Notes: generated by a model not told the origin, from the sequence alone. DNA of 64,000 bases from CAVQZA01 sp963718355 (GCA_963718355.1 CAVQZA010000013.1:186001-250000), one strand, 5' to 3'; positions 32,824 to 42,090 are shown, numbered from the stretch's first letter. Made by a program: numbers and translations.

Positions 32824-33620
32824 CCTCCTTCTGGTCGCGCATCACCGTTGCGCTCGTCGGCCTGCCCGTGGTGCTCGGCCTCGTCTGGCTCGGCGGCTGG
32901 TGGCTCGTGGGGCTCGTGGCCGTCGCAATGGTGCTGGCCCTGCACGAGTTCTGGCAGATGACCCGGTCGCTGCGGCCGCTCGCGCTCGCGGGCTACGGAG
33001 GCGCGGCGCTCGCGCTGCTCGGCGCGCAGCTCGGCGGAGAGGTCTGGATGCTCGGCGGCTTCCTGACTACCTTCGTCTTCGCGCTGCTCCTGAACGGCAT
33101 CTCCGAGACGCGCGCGCCCGCGACCGTGGCGATCGGCGCGACCGTGCTTGGATCGGCGTGGATCGGGCTCGGCCTCTCCTATGCGGTGCTGATGCGGGAC
33201 TTCCCGGTCAACGCGCGCCTCGCGACGTTCACCGTCCTCCTGGCCGTGTTCGCGGCCGACACGGTCGCCTACTTCGGCGGCCGCATCTTCGGCAGGCACA
33301 AGCTCGCGCCGGCACTCTCGCCCGGGAAGACGTGGGAGGGGTTCGTGCTCGGGACGGCGGCCGCGGTGGCCGTGTCGTTCTTCGCGCTTTACCAGGATCG
33401 GGACACCTACCTCTCGATCGGCGAGGCCCTGGCCCTGGGCGCCGTAGTGGCGCTGGCTGCGGCCGCCGGCGACCTGTTCGAGTCGGCGCTCAAGCGAGAC
33501 ATGCAGGTCAAGGACACGGGCCGGCTGCTCGGCGGCCACGGCGGCATGCTCGACCGCATCGACTCGCTCCTGTTCGCGATCCCGGCGGGGTACTACGTGA
33601 TTCTCATTTTTACGACCTAG
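32820..33620 (+). CDS. cdsA: phosphatidate cytidylyltransferase
   Basis: 266 residues, about eight transmembrane helices. The signature is close to the C-terminus: SALKRDMQVKDTGRLLGGHG followed by GMLDRIDSLLFAIPAG (S-x8-KD-x3-x-PGHGG-x2-DR-x-D). AADTVAYFGGRIFGRHKLAP and LSPGKTWEGF are also conserved. It makes CDP-diacylglycerol for phospholipids. It overlaps uppS by four bases. Confidence 0.96.
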   Translation: MTSFWSRITVALVGLPVVLGLVWLGGWWLVGLVAVAMVLALHEFWQMTRSLRPLALAGYGGAALALLGAQLGGEVWMLGGFLTTFVFALLLNGISETRAPATVAIGATVLGSAWIGLGLSYAVLMRDFPVNARLATFTVLLAVFAADTVAYFGGRIFGRHKLAPALSPGKTWEGFVLGTAAAVAVSFFALYQDRDTYLSIGEALALGAVVALAAAAGDLFESALKRDMQVKDTGRLLGGHGGMLDRIDSLLFAIPAGYYVILIFTT

Positions 33621-33629
33621 ACTTTGGAA

Positions 33630-34682
33630 ATGCGCCGTATCGCTCTGCTCGGGGCCACCGGCTCGATCGGTCGCCAGGCCGTCGAGATCGTCGAGGCTCA
33701 CCCGGAGCTCGAGCTCGTCGCAGCTGCCTCGGGGACGCAGGACGTGACCGGGCTCGCCCCGCTGACGCAGGTCGGCGGCGACCTCACCGAGCTGCTGGAA
33801 CGGGCCGAGCCGGACATCGTCCTCAACGCCGTCGTCGGCTTCGCCGGCCTGCCCGCGACGCTCTGGGCGCTGGAGCACGGTGTGACGCTCGCGCTCGCAA
33901 ACAAGGAGAGCCTCGTCGCGGCGGGCGACCTCGCCCTCGCGGCGCAGCGGCGCGGGGGAGGGGCGCTGCTCCCGGTCGACAGCGAGCACTCCGCGCTCTA
34001 CCAGTGCCTGGAGAGCCGCGCGCCGGAAAGCGTCGACTCGCTCATCCTCACCGCTTCGGGTGGCCCGTTCCGCGGCAAGACCCGCGCGGAGCTCGAGGAC
34101 GTCACCGCAGCCGAGGCGCTCGCACATCCGACCTGGACGATGGGCCCGAAGATCACCGTGGACTCCGCAACGCTCGCGAACAAGGGGCTCGAGCTGATCG
34201 AGGCGCACTTCCTCTTCGGACTGCCGTACGACCGGATCGAGGTGGTCGTCCATCCGACCTCGGTCGTGCACGGGCTCGTGCGCTTCCGCGACGGCGCCTC
34301 GCTCGCGCATCTGGGGTACCCGGACATGCGCGTGCCGATCTCCTATGCACTCACGTATCCCGAGCGCGCTGCAACGCCGGTGCCGGCCCTCGACTTCGCC
34401 TCGGGGCTGACGCTCGAGTTCTCGGCGCCCGATCTCGCGACGTTCCCGCTGCTCGCCCACGCGCGCGACGCCGGGGAGCGCGGCGGCACCTATCCCTGCT
34501 CGTTCAACGCGGCGAACGAGGTCGCCGTGGCGGCGTTCCTCGACGGACGGCTGCCGTTCCTCGGGATCGCCGACGCCGTGGAGAGCGTGCTCGCGACCGT
34601 CAACGGCGCCGAGGCGCGCGACCTCGACGATCTCGTCGAAGCCGACGCCCAGGCCCGCCGCCTGCTCGAGGTCGCCGCGTGA
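33630..34682 (+). CDS. dxr: 1-deoxy-D-xylulose 5-phosphate reductoisomerase
   Basis: 350 residues from ATG 33630. IALLGATGSIGRQAVEIV is the NADPH motif, LANKESLVAAG and PVDSEHSALYQCLE the catalytic loops, and LTASGGPFRGKT the flexible substrate loop; FPLLAHARDAGERGGTYPCS and FNAANEVAVAAFL follow. It commits DXP to MEP for isoprenoids. The protein is slightly shorter than E. coli Dxr (398), with a compact NADPH domain. Confidence 0.97.
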   Translation: MRRIALLGATGSIGRQAVEIVEAHPELELVAAASGTQDVTGLAPLTQVGGDLTELLERAEPDIVLNAVVGFAGLPATLWALEHGVTLALANKESLVAAGDLALAAQRRGGGALLPVDSEHSALYQCLESRAPESVDSLILTASGGPFRGKTRAELEDVTAAEALAHPTWTMGPKITVDSATLANKGLELIEAHFLFGLPYDRIEVVVHPTSVVHGLVRFRDGASLAHLGYPDMRVPISYALTYPERAATPVPALDFASGLTLEFSAPDLATFPLLAHARDAGERGGTYPCSFNAANEVAVAAFLDGRLPFLGIADAVESVLATVNGAEARDLDDLVEADAQARRLLEVAA

Positions 34683-35893
34683 ACGTCGCAATTGCGATCC
34701 TCGGCCTCGCTCTGCTCGTGCTCGTCCACGAGCTCGGCCACTTCACGACGGCCCGCGCGGTGGGGATGAACCCGCGGCGCTTCTACCTCGGCTTCCCGCC
34801 CGCCGTGGTGAAGGTCACGCGCAAGGGCACCGAGTACGGGATCGGCGCGATCCCGCTCGGCGGCTACGTGAAGATCCCGGGCATGCACCGGCCGGCAGCG
34901 TCCGACCTCGACCTCCAGTTCGGTCGCGCCCTTCAGGACGACACCAGCCTGCTGCCGCCGCTGGAGCGCGTGAAGCGCGAGCTCGTCGTGTTCGACCTCG
35001 ACCAGGCGCGCGCCGCGCTGCCGGAGCTCGAGCAGGCGACCGCGGCGGCGGAGCTCTCGCCGGCCGCCGCGAAGGCCGCAGACCGCGGATTGTCGGACCT
35101 CCGCGACGGGCTCGCCGACGACGCCTACTGGCGCGCTCCGACCTGGAAGCGGATCGTCGTGATCCTCGCCGGGCCCGCGGCGAACATCCTCTTCGCGCTC
35201 GTCGTCTTCTCGCTCCTGTTCACGTTCGGCGCCGGAAAGGCGACGACGACCGTCCAGCGAGTTCTGCCGAAGACGCCGGCGGCCGCGGTCGGGTTGCGGC
35301 CGAACGACCGGATCATCGGGATCAACGGTCAGCCGGTGAAGGCGTCGAACCTCTCGACGCGGATCAGCGACTCGAAGGGCCGCGCGCTCCTGATCACCGT
35401 GCTCCGGGGTTCCGACACGCTCACGCTGGGCCCGGTGCGGCCGCAGCGCATCCAGGGCGACTACAGGCTGGGGATCCTCCGCAAAGGCACCGGCCTCTCG
35501 CCGCCGGCCGCACTCTGGGCGTCGACGAAGCTCGTCGGCACCGTGTCGCAGCAAATCGTGACCTCGCTGACGAATCTCGTCCACAAGAAGGGCCGCAAGG
35601 ACATCTCGAGCGCCGTCGGGATCGTGCAGGGCTCGTCCACGGCTCTGAGTCAGGGCACGATGAACTACCTCTGGGTGCTCGGCCTGATCAGCCTCTCGCT
35701 CGCGCTGCTGAACCTGCTGCCGCTGCTGCCGCTCGACGGCGGGCACATCGCGTTCTCAATCGTGGAGGGGATCCGCGGCCGCCCGCTGGCGCGCGAGGTC
35801 TACGAACGGGTCTCGATGGTCGGGATCGCGCTCGTGCTCGGTCTCTTCTTCATTGGCCTCTCCAACGACATCGGAAGAATCAGCGGCGGCTAG
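34679..35893 (+). CDS. rseP: site-2 protease RseP (M50)
   Basis: 404 residues from GTG 34679. LLVLVHELGHFTTARAVGMN gives the HExxH zinc site, GIGAIPLGGYVKIPGM the conserved beta-loop, and LNLLPLLPLDGGHIAFSIVE the third ligand (LDG). A central PDZ domain has AAAVGLRPNDRIIGINGQPV. An insertion of about 60 residues (SDLDLQFGRALQDDTSLLPP through AAELSPAAAKAADRG) after the first TM helices is unusual and repeats an Ala/Leu helical pattern. It performs regulated intramembrane proteolysis of anti-sigma factors. Confidence 0.93.
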   Translation: MNVAIAILGLALLVLVHELGHFTTARAVGMNPRRFYLGFPPAVVKVTRKGTEYGIGAIPLGGYVKIPGMHRPAASDLDLQFGRALQDDTSLLPPLERVKRELVVFDLDQARAALPELEQATAAAELSPAAAKAADRGLSDLRDGLADDAYWRAPTWKRIVVILAGPAANILFALVVFSLLFTFGAGKATTTVQRVLPKTPAAAVGLRPNDRIIGINGQPVKASNLSTRISDSKGRALLITVLRGSDTLTLGPVRPQRIQGDYRLGILRKGTGLSPPAALWASTKLVGTVSQQIVTSLTNLVHKKGRKDISSAVGIVQGSSTALSQGTMNYLWVLGLISLSLALLNLLPLLPLDGGHIAFSIVEGIRGRPLAREVYERVSMVGIALVLGLFFIGLSNDIGRISGG

Positions 35894-35905
35894 GATCTAG
35901 GCGAG

Positions 35906-37039
35906 ATGGGAAGCACGCGCCAGATCACCGTTGGGAACGTCAAGATCGGCGGCGGTGCGCCCGTGGTCGTCCAGTCGATGACCCTCACCAAGACGCACGA
36001 CGTCGAGGCGACGACCGCGCAGATCGCCGCGCTGGCCTCGGCCGGCTGCGAGATCGTCCGTTGCGCGGTGCCGAAGACCGAGGACGCGGTCGCACTCAAG
36101 AAGATCGTCCGCTTCTCGCCGATCCCTGTGATCGCCGACATCCACTTCAACGCCTCGCTCGCGCTGAAGGCGATCGAGTCGGGCGTCGCGGCAGTGCGGA
36201 TCAACCCCGGCAACATCGGCGGGCCCGACAAGGTCGCGCTCGTCGTCGAGGCCGCGCGCAAGGCCGGAATCCCGATGCGGATCGGCGCGAACTCCGGCTC
36301 GCTGCCCAAGCACCTGCACACGCTGGCCCAGGAGGACCAGGCCGAGGCGCTCGTCCAGGCGGCGCTCGAGGAGGTGGAGCTGCTCGAGAAGCTCGACTTC
36401 CACGACTTCAAGATCTCGGTCAAGTCGACCTCGGTGCCGACGATGATCCGCGCCTACCGCATGCTCTCCGACAAGGTCGACTACCCGCTGCACCTCGGCG
36501 TCACCGAGGCGGGAACGCCGTTTTCCGGCTCGATCAAAAGCGCCGTCGGCATGGGCGCGCTGCTCGTCGACGGGATCGGCGACACGATTCGCGTCTCGCT
36601 CACCGCCGATCCGGTCAAGGAGATCGATACCGGCTTCGAGATCCTCAAGGCGCTCGGCCTGCGCGAGCGCGGCCCGGTCATGATCGCCTGCCCCTCCTGC
36701 GGCCGCGACAACGTGGGCGTCGAGAACCTGGCCGTCGTGGTCGAGGAACGGCTCAAGGGCTACCCGGAGCACTTCGAGGTCGCGGTGATGGGTTGCGCGG
36801 TGAACGGCCCCGGCGAGGCGGGCGATGCGGACTTCGGGATCGCCGGCGGCCGCGACGTCGGCTTCATCTACGCCCACGGCCGCGTGCTGAAGAAGGTCTC
36901 GTCCGACATCTTGATCGACGAGCTCTTCTTCGAGGTCGACCGCTGGATCGAGGGCGGCATGCAGCGCCCGAAGCGCCTCAAGATGGCGAAGCCCGCCGCG
37001 CTGGCGATGGCCGAAGCCTCGTTGATCCCGCTCGAATAG
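35906..37039 (+). CDS. ispG: 4-hydroxy-3-methylbut-2-enyl diphosphate synthase (flavodoxin)
   Basis: 377 residues. VVVQSMTLTKTHDVEATTAQ is the N-terminal TIM-barrel motif, DIHFNASLALKAIESGVAAV and RINPGNIGG the substrate part, and MIACPSCGRDNVGVENL then MGCAVNGPGEAGDADFGIAG the three [4Fe-4S] Cys and Glu. It converts MEcPP to HMBPP in the MEP pathway. Confidence 0.97.
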   Translation: MGSTRQITVGNVKIGGGAPVVVQSMTLTKTHDVEATTAQIAALASAGCEIVRCAVPKTEDAVALKKIVRFSPIPVIADIHFNASLALKAIESGVAAVRINPGNIGGPDKVALVVEAARKAGIPMRIGANSGSLPKHLHTLAQEDQAEALVQAALEEVELLEKLDFHDFKISVKSTSVPTMIRAYRMLSDKVDYPLHLGVTEAGTPFSGSIKSAVGMGALLVDGIGDTIRVSLTADPVKEIDTGFEILKALGLRERGPVMIACPSCGRDNVGVENLAVVVEERLKGYPEHFEVAVMGCAVNGPGEAGDADFGIAGGRDVGFIYAHGRVLKKVSSDILIDELFFEVDRWIEGGMQRPKRLKMAKPAALAMAEASLIPLE

Positions 37040-37054
37040 TCTGTCGGGACAACG

Positions 37055-38704
37055 ATGATCGCCCGAGCGTCACAACTCTTCTTGCCGACCCTGCGCGACG
37101 CGCCCGCCGACGCGGAGGCGGTCAGCCACAAGCTGCTCGTCCGCGGCGGCTTCATCCGCCAGGTCTCGGCGGGCCTCTGGACGTACATGCCGCTCGGCTG
37201 GCGGGTGCACGAGAAGATCGTCCAGGTGATCCGCGAGGAGATGAACGCGATCGGCGCCCAGGAGATGCAGATGCCCGTGCTCACGCCGGCCGAGCTCTGG
37301 GAGGCGACAGGCCGGATCGGGATTCCCGAGATCTTCCACGTCACCGACCGCAACGAACGGCACTTCGTGCTGCCGCTGACCCACGAGGAGACGGTCACCT
37401 TTCACGCGAGGGAGATCCAGTCGTACAAACAGCTCCCGCAGCTCTGGTACCACTTCCAGACGAAGGATCGTGACGAGCCGCGTCCGCGTGGTGGCCTGCT
37501 GCGGTTGCGCGAGTTCGTGATGAAGGACGGCTACTCGTTCGACCGTGACGAGGCCGGCGTGAAAGCGAGCTTCGAGGCAAACCGCGCCGCGTACGGGACG
37601 ATTTTCGCGCGCTGCGGGGTCGAGGCCGTCGGTGTCCAGGCCGAGAGCGGGATCATGGGCGGCAAGTTCAGCATCGACTTCCTGGCGCCGTCCGGCTCCG
37701 GCGAGAACACGCTCGTGACGTGCGAGAACGGCGACTTCTCGGCGGATCTCGAGGTCGCGCGTGCGGTGCCGTCCGCACCCGTGCTGCCCGATCCGCTCGG
37801 CGCGCCGGAGGAGATCGAGACGCCCGGCGCGACGACGATCGAGGCGCTGGCGGAGTTCCTCGCGATCGACGCGAGCGCGACCTCGAAGGCGATGCCCGTC
37901 GTGCGCGACGACGGCGCGCTGGTGCTCGCGCTCGTGCGCGGCGACGACCGGCTCAGCGAGTCGAAGCTCTTCGACGCGCTCCACGGCGGCTCGCGGCCGG
38001 CGACGGATGACGAGATCCGGAAGGCGTTCGGCGCGAACGGCGGCTCGCTCGGCCCGGTCGGCTTTCCGGGTGAGATCGTCGCCGACGAAACGCTGAGCCA
38101 GGGCCAGTACGTCGCCGGCGCGAACCGCGACGGCTGGCACCTACGCGGGGTCGAGGCCGGGCGCGACTACGAGCCGCGCTTCGCCGACCTGCGCGAGCCG
38201 CGTGACGGCGACACCTGCCCGAACTGCGGCGGCCGCCTCCGCTTCCAGACGGCGATCGAGGTCGGCCACATCTTCAACTTCGGCAGCTTCTACTCGGTGC
38301 CGCTCGGCGCCACGTTCCTCGACGAGGACGGCACCGAGAAGCCGCTGCTCGGCGGCAGCTACGGGATCGGCCCCGGCCGCGTGATGGCTGCGGCGGTCGA
38401 GCAGCACAACGACGAGCACGGAATCCTCTGGCCGTCCGCACTTGCCCCGTACGATGTACACGTGGTCGTACTCGCAGGAGCAGAGGAGATCGGCGAGCGC
38501 GCAGCGGAAGCGCTCAGCGCGGCGGGCAAGGACGTGCTTCTCGACGACCGCGACCAGCGAGCGGGCGAGAAGTTCGCCGACGCCGACCTGATCGGGATCC
38601 CGATCCGCGTCACTGCAGGCAAGAAGAGCCTCGAAGACGGCGCCGTCGACGTCCGTGACCGAACCACCGGCGACGAGCGTCGCGTGCCTCTGGAGCAGCT
38701 CTAA
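37055..38704 (+). CDS. proS: prolyl-tRNA synthetase (bacterial type)
   Basis: 549 residues. Class II motif 1 is in LVRGGFIRQVSAGLWTYMPL, motif 2 in YHFQTKDRDEPRPRGGLLRL and REFVMKDGYSFDRDE, motif 3 in GGSYGIGPGRVMAAAVEQHND. The INS editing domain (about residues 220-400, with VVRDDGALVLALVRGDDRL) is present, giving the ~560-residue bacterial form. The C-terminal anticodon domain ends LLDDRDQRAGEKFADADLIG. Confidence 0.97.
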   Translation: MIARASQLFLPTLRDAPADAEAVSHKLLVRGGFIRQVSAGLWTYMPLGWRVHEKIVQVIREEMNAIGAQEMQMPVLTPAELWEATGRIGIPEIFHVTDRNERHFVLPLTHEETVTFHAREIQSYKQLPQLWYHFQTKDRDEPRPRGGLLRLREFVMKDGYSFDRDEAGVKASFEANRAAYGTIFARCGVEAVGVQAESGIMGGKFSIDFLAPSGSGENTLVTCENGDFSADLEVARAVPSAPVLPDPLGAPEEIETPGATTIEALAEFLAIDASATSKAMPVVRDDGALVLALVRGDDRLSESKLFDALHGGSRPATDDEIRKAFGANGGSLGPVGFPGEIVADETLSQGQYVAGANRDGWHLRGVEAGRDYEPRFADLREPRDGDTCPNCGGRLRFQTAIEVGHIFNFGSFYSVPLGATFLDEDGTEKPLLGGSYGIGPGRVMAAAVEQHNDEHGILWPSALAPYDVHVVVLAGAEEIGERAAEALSAAGKDVLLDDRDQRAGEKFADADLIGIPIRVTAGKKSLEDGAVDVRDRTTGDERRVPLEQL

Positions 38705-39004
38705 ATGGCTCGCAAGCGCCGTTTTAGCGAGGAGGCGTTCGGCCCGACCGTCGAGCGGCTGATGCTCGAGACCGGCGTCACCTACCGCGGGCTCTCCGAG
38801 AAGACCAAGCTCTCCGCCGGATATCTGAACCATCTCGTCCACGGGAACCGACCCGTTCCGTCGAATGACGTGATCGTGACGCTCGCCGACCAGCTCGGGG
38901 TCGAGCCGGAGCATTTCCGGGAGTATCGTTTGCGTGTGATCACCGAGAAGCTCGAGGCGATGCCGGAGCTGATCGACCGCCTCTACAAGCGACTGGGCGA
39001 GTAG
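38705..39004 (+). CDS. XRE-type helix-turn-helix protein
   Basis: 99 residues directly after the proS stop. The HTH is VERLMLETGVTYRGLSEKTK followed by LSAGYLNHLVHGNRPVPSND: the recognition helix reads SAGYLNHLVHG. The C-terminus (RLRVITEKLEAMPELIDRLY) is a helix likely for dimerisation. It may control proS or the ANTAR gene 10 bp on; no target is visible. Confidence 0.82.
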   Translation: MARKRRFSEEAFGPTVERLMLETGVTYRGLSEKTKLSAGYLNHLVHGNRPVPSNDVIVTLADQLGVEPEHFREYRLRVITEKLEAMPELIDRLYKRLGE

Positions 39005-39014
39005 CAGGGGCAAC

Positions 39015-39605
39015 ATGTCCGAGAGCTCTGAGCACGAGCAGCTCCGCGTCCTCGTCGCCAACCAGCGCGAGGACCGGATCGGAAGGGTCACGGAGATCGT
39101 GATCAGCCTCGGCCACATCGTCGTCGTCGGATCGACGGACGTCGCCGAAGTGGGGGACATGACGATCCGCGAGCGCCCGGACGTGGCGCTCGTCGGGCTA
39201 GGTGAGAGTTCCGGTCACGCCCTCGACTTGATCAGCCGGATCGTGCGGGAGGCTGCCTGCCCGGTGATCGCGCTCCTCGAGACGACCGACTCCGCGTTCG
39301 TCGACGAAGCAGCCAAGCGCGGCGTGTTCGCATACCTCGTCGACGGCAACCCTGAGCAGCTCCAGAGCGCTCTCGACATCGTGCTGCGCCGGTTCGCGGA
39401 GTACCACAACCTCGAAGGCGCCTTCGGCCGGCGCGCCGTGATCGAGCGGGCCAAGGGCATCCTCATGGAGCGTCACGGGGTCGATGAGGACAAGGCGTTC
39501 GAGCTCCTCCGCGACGAATCGCGCCAAGGCTCCCGCAAGCTCGTCGACATCGCCGATGCGGTGACGACGACCCACCGGCTCCTGCCCGGGCCGGACACCG
39601 CCTAG
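39015..39605 (+). CDS. ANTAR-domain protein with degenerate receiver
   Basis: 196 residues. Residues 10-130 have a CheY fold (RVLVANQREDRIGRVTEIVI) but the acidic pair is Asn-Gln and the phosphoacceptor Asp is Gly (PDVALVGLGES); the conserved Lys is also missing (FAYLVDGN). Residues 140-185 form an ANTAR RNA-binding domain: RRAVIERAKGILMERHGVDE, then KAFELLRDESRQGSRKLVDI. ANTAR proteins prevent terminator formation in target mRNAs. Here control is probably not by phosphorylation. Confidence 0.88.
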   Translation: MSESSEHEQLRVLVANQREDRIGRVTEIVISLGHIVVVGSTDVAEVGDMTIRERPDVALVGLGESSGHALDLISRIVREAACPVIALLETTDSAFVDEAAKRGVFAYLVDGNPEQLQSALDIVLRRFAEYHNLEGAFGRRAVIERAKGILMERHGVDEDKAFELLRDESRQGSRKLVDIADAVTTTHRLLPGPDTA

Positions 39606-39895
39606 CGGCTTCTCTGCTACGCTCGACCCCGACGGCCCGAAACCCTGGTCGTCACGTCGGCCCCAGCAAATGGCTGAAGTGCTCCGTAGCGCGGAGCGAC
39701 TTCGATCCGAACGGAGCGCCATGCTGGGAGAACCGACTAGATGAAGGCTCTCGTCTACCACGGACCGATCGTCCGCGTGGACACCTCGACGATCTGCGGT
39801 ATCCCCCTCCGCAGCCCGGAGCCCCCATCCGCCCAATTCCTTCCCAAACACACACACGCCGCCGAGCGACTTCCGTCGGCATAGAGGAGAACCGC
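39606..39895. other. spacer after the ANTAR gene with a gene remnant
   Basis: 290 bp before the secreted Ig-like protein. It includes the alcohol dehydrogenase remnant at 39741-39884. The first 130 bp hold an inverted GC-rich stretch around 39685-39720 (CTCCGTAGCGCGGAG and a nearby GGAGCG) that could form hairpins; I cannot show an ANTAR target (paired hexaloop hairpins) here. Confidence 0.4.
39741..39884 (+). pseudogene. remnant of a zinc-dependent alcohol dehydrogenase 5' end
   Basis: The frame gives MKALVYHGP joined directly to IVRVDTSTICGIPL before a stop 24 codons later. Zinc ADHs of the MDR family typically begin M-K-A-L-V-Y-x-G-P, then about 20 residues, then AIVRVDTTTICGTDLH with the catalytic Cys. 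So two conserved N-terminal blocks are fused with the intervening part deleted and the rest of the gene missing. The 47-codon frame is too short to work. Confidence 0.6.
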
Positions 39896-41137
39896 ATGAG
39901 AAAGACACTCAGGAACTACTGGTGGCTCACGCTGGCCGCTCTGGCGCTCGCCGCTGCACTACTGGTGCCGACGGCGAGTGCCCGCACCTTCGCGGCACCC
40001 GTGAACGCCTGCGCCCCGACGCTTTCCGGCCAGACCGCGGCCGGGAGGACACTCACGACCAGCAACGGGTGCTGGCTGAACCACCCGACCTCGTACGCCT
40101 ACCAGTGGCTTCGCTGCGACACGAACGGCGGCAACTGCGTCACGATCGGCAGTGCGACGACCAACAGGTATGCCCTCTCGAGCAGTGACGCCAACCACAC
40201 GCTCGTCTCGCTCGTGACCGCATCAAACGCCGACGGGAAGTTCGGCCCGGTGAACTCGAAGCCGAGCGCCGTCATCTCGGCGGCGGCGGCCCCCAAGAAC
40301 ACGACCCCTCCGTCGATCACGGGCAAGGCGATCGTCGGCGAGCTCCTGTTCGCGGACGTCGGCAAGTACACGGCCGGGCTCCCGAACCGGTACACGTTCC
40401 AGTGGGTCCGCTGCAACAGCGGCGGCGGCACGTGCTCGAGCATCTCCGGCGAGCGGAGCCAGACCTACACGGTGCGTGACGCCGTGGTCGGCAGCACCCT
40501 CCGCGTCACCGTCAGGGCGTCGAACGCCTACGGCTCGACGACCACGACCTCCGATCGGACGGCCGTCGTCACGGTCGTGCCGGTGGTGGTCGTCACGACG
40601 ACGATGACCGCGTCGACGCCGGTCGTGACCTGCTGCGCAACTTCGACATTGAGCGGCACCGTGTCGTCCGCAAAGACCGGCGAGGTGATCACGATCCTCG
40701 CGCTTCCGTTCGGGGAGCTGGCCACGAGCGTTCTCGGCACGACCACGACCACGGCCGGCGGGCAGTGGACCTTCGTCGTCCGGCCGAGCATCCAGACGAC
40801 CTATACCGCGAAGACGAGCACCTCGAACGCCGCCCCGCTCACGATCGGCGTTCACCCGCGGGTCGGGCTCGGCTACCAGCAGGGCATCTTCAGCACGAAG
40901 GTGACAGGCGGTGCCGGAGCGACGTCGTTCGCCGGCAAGATCGTCTTCTTCCAGCGTCGCAACTCGCGCGGCGCCTGGGTCACGCTCGACAAGGTCGTCC
41001 TCAACGTGAACTCCTTCGCCAAGTTCAAGGTGAAGCTCCCCAAGGGCGCCTCGTACGTGCGGGTGTACCTCACCAAGACACAGGCCGGAGCCGGGTACCT
41101 GGACGGCTCCTCGACGGTTCGGCGCTTCACTCGCTAG
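39896..41137 (+). CDS. secreted protein with Ig-like repeats
   Basis: 413 residues with a signal peptide (WWLTLAALALAAALLVPTASA). Two Ig-like repeats are visible: TSYAYQWLRCDTNGGNCVTI and NRYTFQWVRCNSGGGTCSSI, each with a W-x-R-C ... C pattern followed by a Y-x-L/V ... D-x-x-x-x-L turn. A Thr/Val-rich linker and a C-terminal domain (VGLGYQQGIFSTKVTGG) follow. The same W-x-R-C repeat recurs in the protein at 42826. The role is probably adhesive or cell-surface. Confidence 0.8.
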   Translation: MRKTLRNYWWLTLAALALAAALLVPTASARTFAAPVNACAPTLSGQTAAGRTLTTSNGCWLNHPTSYAYQWLRCDTNGGNCVTIGSATTNRYALSSSDANHTLVSLVTASNADGKFGPVNSKPSAVISAAAAPKNTTPPSITGKAIVGELLFADVGKYTAGLPNRYTFQWVRCNSGGGTCSSISGERSQTYTVRDAVVGSTLRVTVRASNAYGSTTTTSDRTAVVTVVPVVVVTTTMTASTPVVTCCATSTLSGTVSSAKTGEVITILALPFGELATSVLGTTTTTAGGQWTFVVRPSIQTTYTAKTSTSNAAPLTIGVHPRVGLGYQQGIFSTKVTGGAGATSFAGKIVFFQRRNSRGAWVTLDKVVLNVNSFAKFKVKLPKGASYVRVYLTKTQAGAGYLDGSSTVRRFTR

Positions 41138-41266
41138 CGAAGTGCGGACACGGTGCAGCCCCGGGGCCGGCAGAACCCGCCCCGGGGCCGCCCGCTTGAG
41201 ATAGATCGGGTTCCGTGGAATACTGCCGGAGTCCTGCGGCACGTCGACCTTGGAGGGTTGGTGGAA

Positions 41267-41998
41267 ATGCCGCACACGGGACGCATTCTTTTCGGCTCCA
41301 TCCTCGCGCTCGCCGGACTGGCGGCGGCCGGTGTCGCACTCGCCGGCCAGCTAGCGACGGTCAACCACTTCCAGTGCTACCGCGTCGACCCGGGGTCGAC
41401 CTGGAAGCCCGTCGCGCTCGCGCTGAGGACGCAGTTCGGCACCGAGAAGGCCGCCGTCAACCAGCTCGCTGTCCTCTGCGCGCCTGCGCGCAAGAACGGC
41501 AGCCTCGTCGTGAATCGCCAGGCGCATCTCGCCTGCTACCCGATCAAGGCGCAGCCCTTCAAGCCGCGCACGGTGCTCATCACGAATCAGTTCGAGAGCT
41601 CGGGGCCGATGACGGTGTTCGCGCCGGCGACGCTCTGCGTGCCGACCGGCAAGTCGCTGGTGGCCGGTGTTGCGCCGCCGCAGGTGAAGGGCCTCGACAA
41701 CTACGAGTGCTTCACGGTCAAGCCGCAGAGCCAGATCCCGACGCATCCGATCACGGTGATCGACCAGTTCGGCCAGGCGGGCGGCTCGGCGCTGCAGCCG
41801 CTCTCGCTGTGCGCCCCCGCGCAGATCAACGGCTCGCCGCTCATCGACGCCACGACGCATCTCGTGTGTTACGGGACGAAGCTCGGGCCGGCGGTAAAGG
41901 CGAAGCACGTGTGGCTCCACAACCGCTTCGGCCTCTCCCAGGGCACGGTGTTCCAGCGCCTGACGCTCTGCGTGCCGTCGATCAAGAAACTCGGCTGA
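41267..41998 (+). CDS. secreted protein with four Cys-Tyr/LCxP repeats
   Basis: 243 residues from ATG 41267 (GGAGGG nine bases upstream); GTG 41261 is an alternative. A signal peptide is followed by four modules: HFQCYRVD ... QF ... LCAPARKNGS; LACYPIKA ... QF ... LCVPTGKS; YECFTVKP ... QF ... LCAPAQINGS; LVCYGTKL ... RF ... LCVPSIKK. Each has a Cys-Tyr/Phe start, a Q/R-F turn and LC-x-P end, so two disulfide-rich duplicated halves are likely. I associate the pattern with an uncharacterised domain family; function unknown. Confidence 0.75.
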   Translation: MPHTGRILFGSILALAGLAAAGVALAGQLATVNHFQCYRVDPGSTWKPVALALRTQFGTEKAAVNQLAVLCAPARKNGSLVVNRQAHLACYPIKAQPFKPRTVLITNQFESSGPMTVFAPATLCVPTGKSLVAGVAPPQVKGLDNYECFTVKPQSQIPTHPITVIDQFGQAGGSALQPLSLCAPAQINGSPLIDATTHLVCYGTKLGPAVKAKHVWLHNRFGLSQGTVFQRLTLCVPSIKKLG

Positions 41999-42015
41999 TA
42001 CGGTGTGCCGCGTCG

Positions 42016-42090
42016 CGGGGCGTGGCGCAGCCTGGTTAGCGCGCTAGTCTGGGGGACTAGAGGTCCCGAGTTCAAATCTCGGCGCCCCGA
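42016..42090 (+). tRNA. tRNA-Pro(GGG)
   Basis: The acceptor CGGGGCG (42016-42022) pairs with CGCCCCG (42083-42089), followed by discriminator A. The anticodon stem CTAGT/ACTAG encloses loop CTGGGGG, giving anticodon GGG. The T arm is CCGAG-TTCAAAT-CTCGG. No CCA is encoded. Confidence 0.95.
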
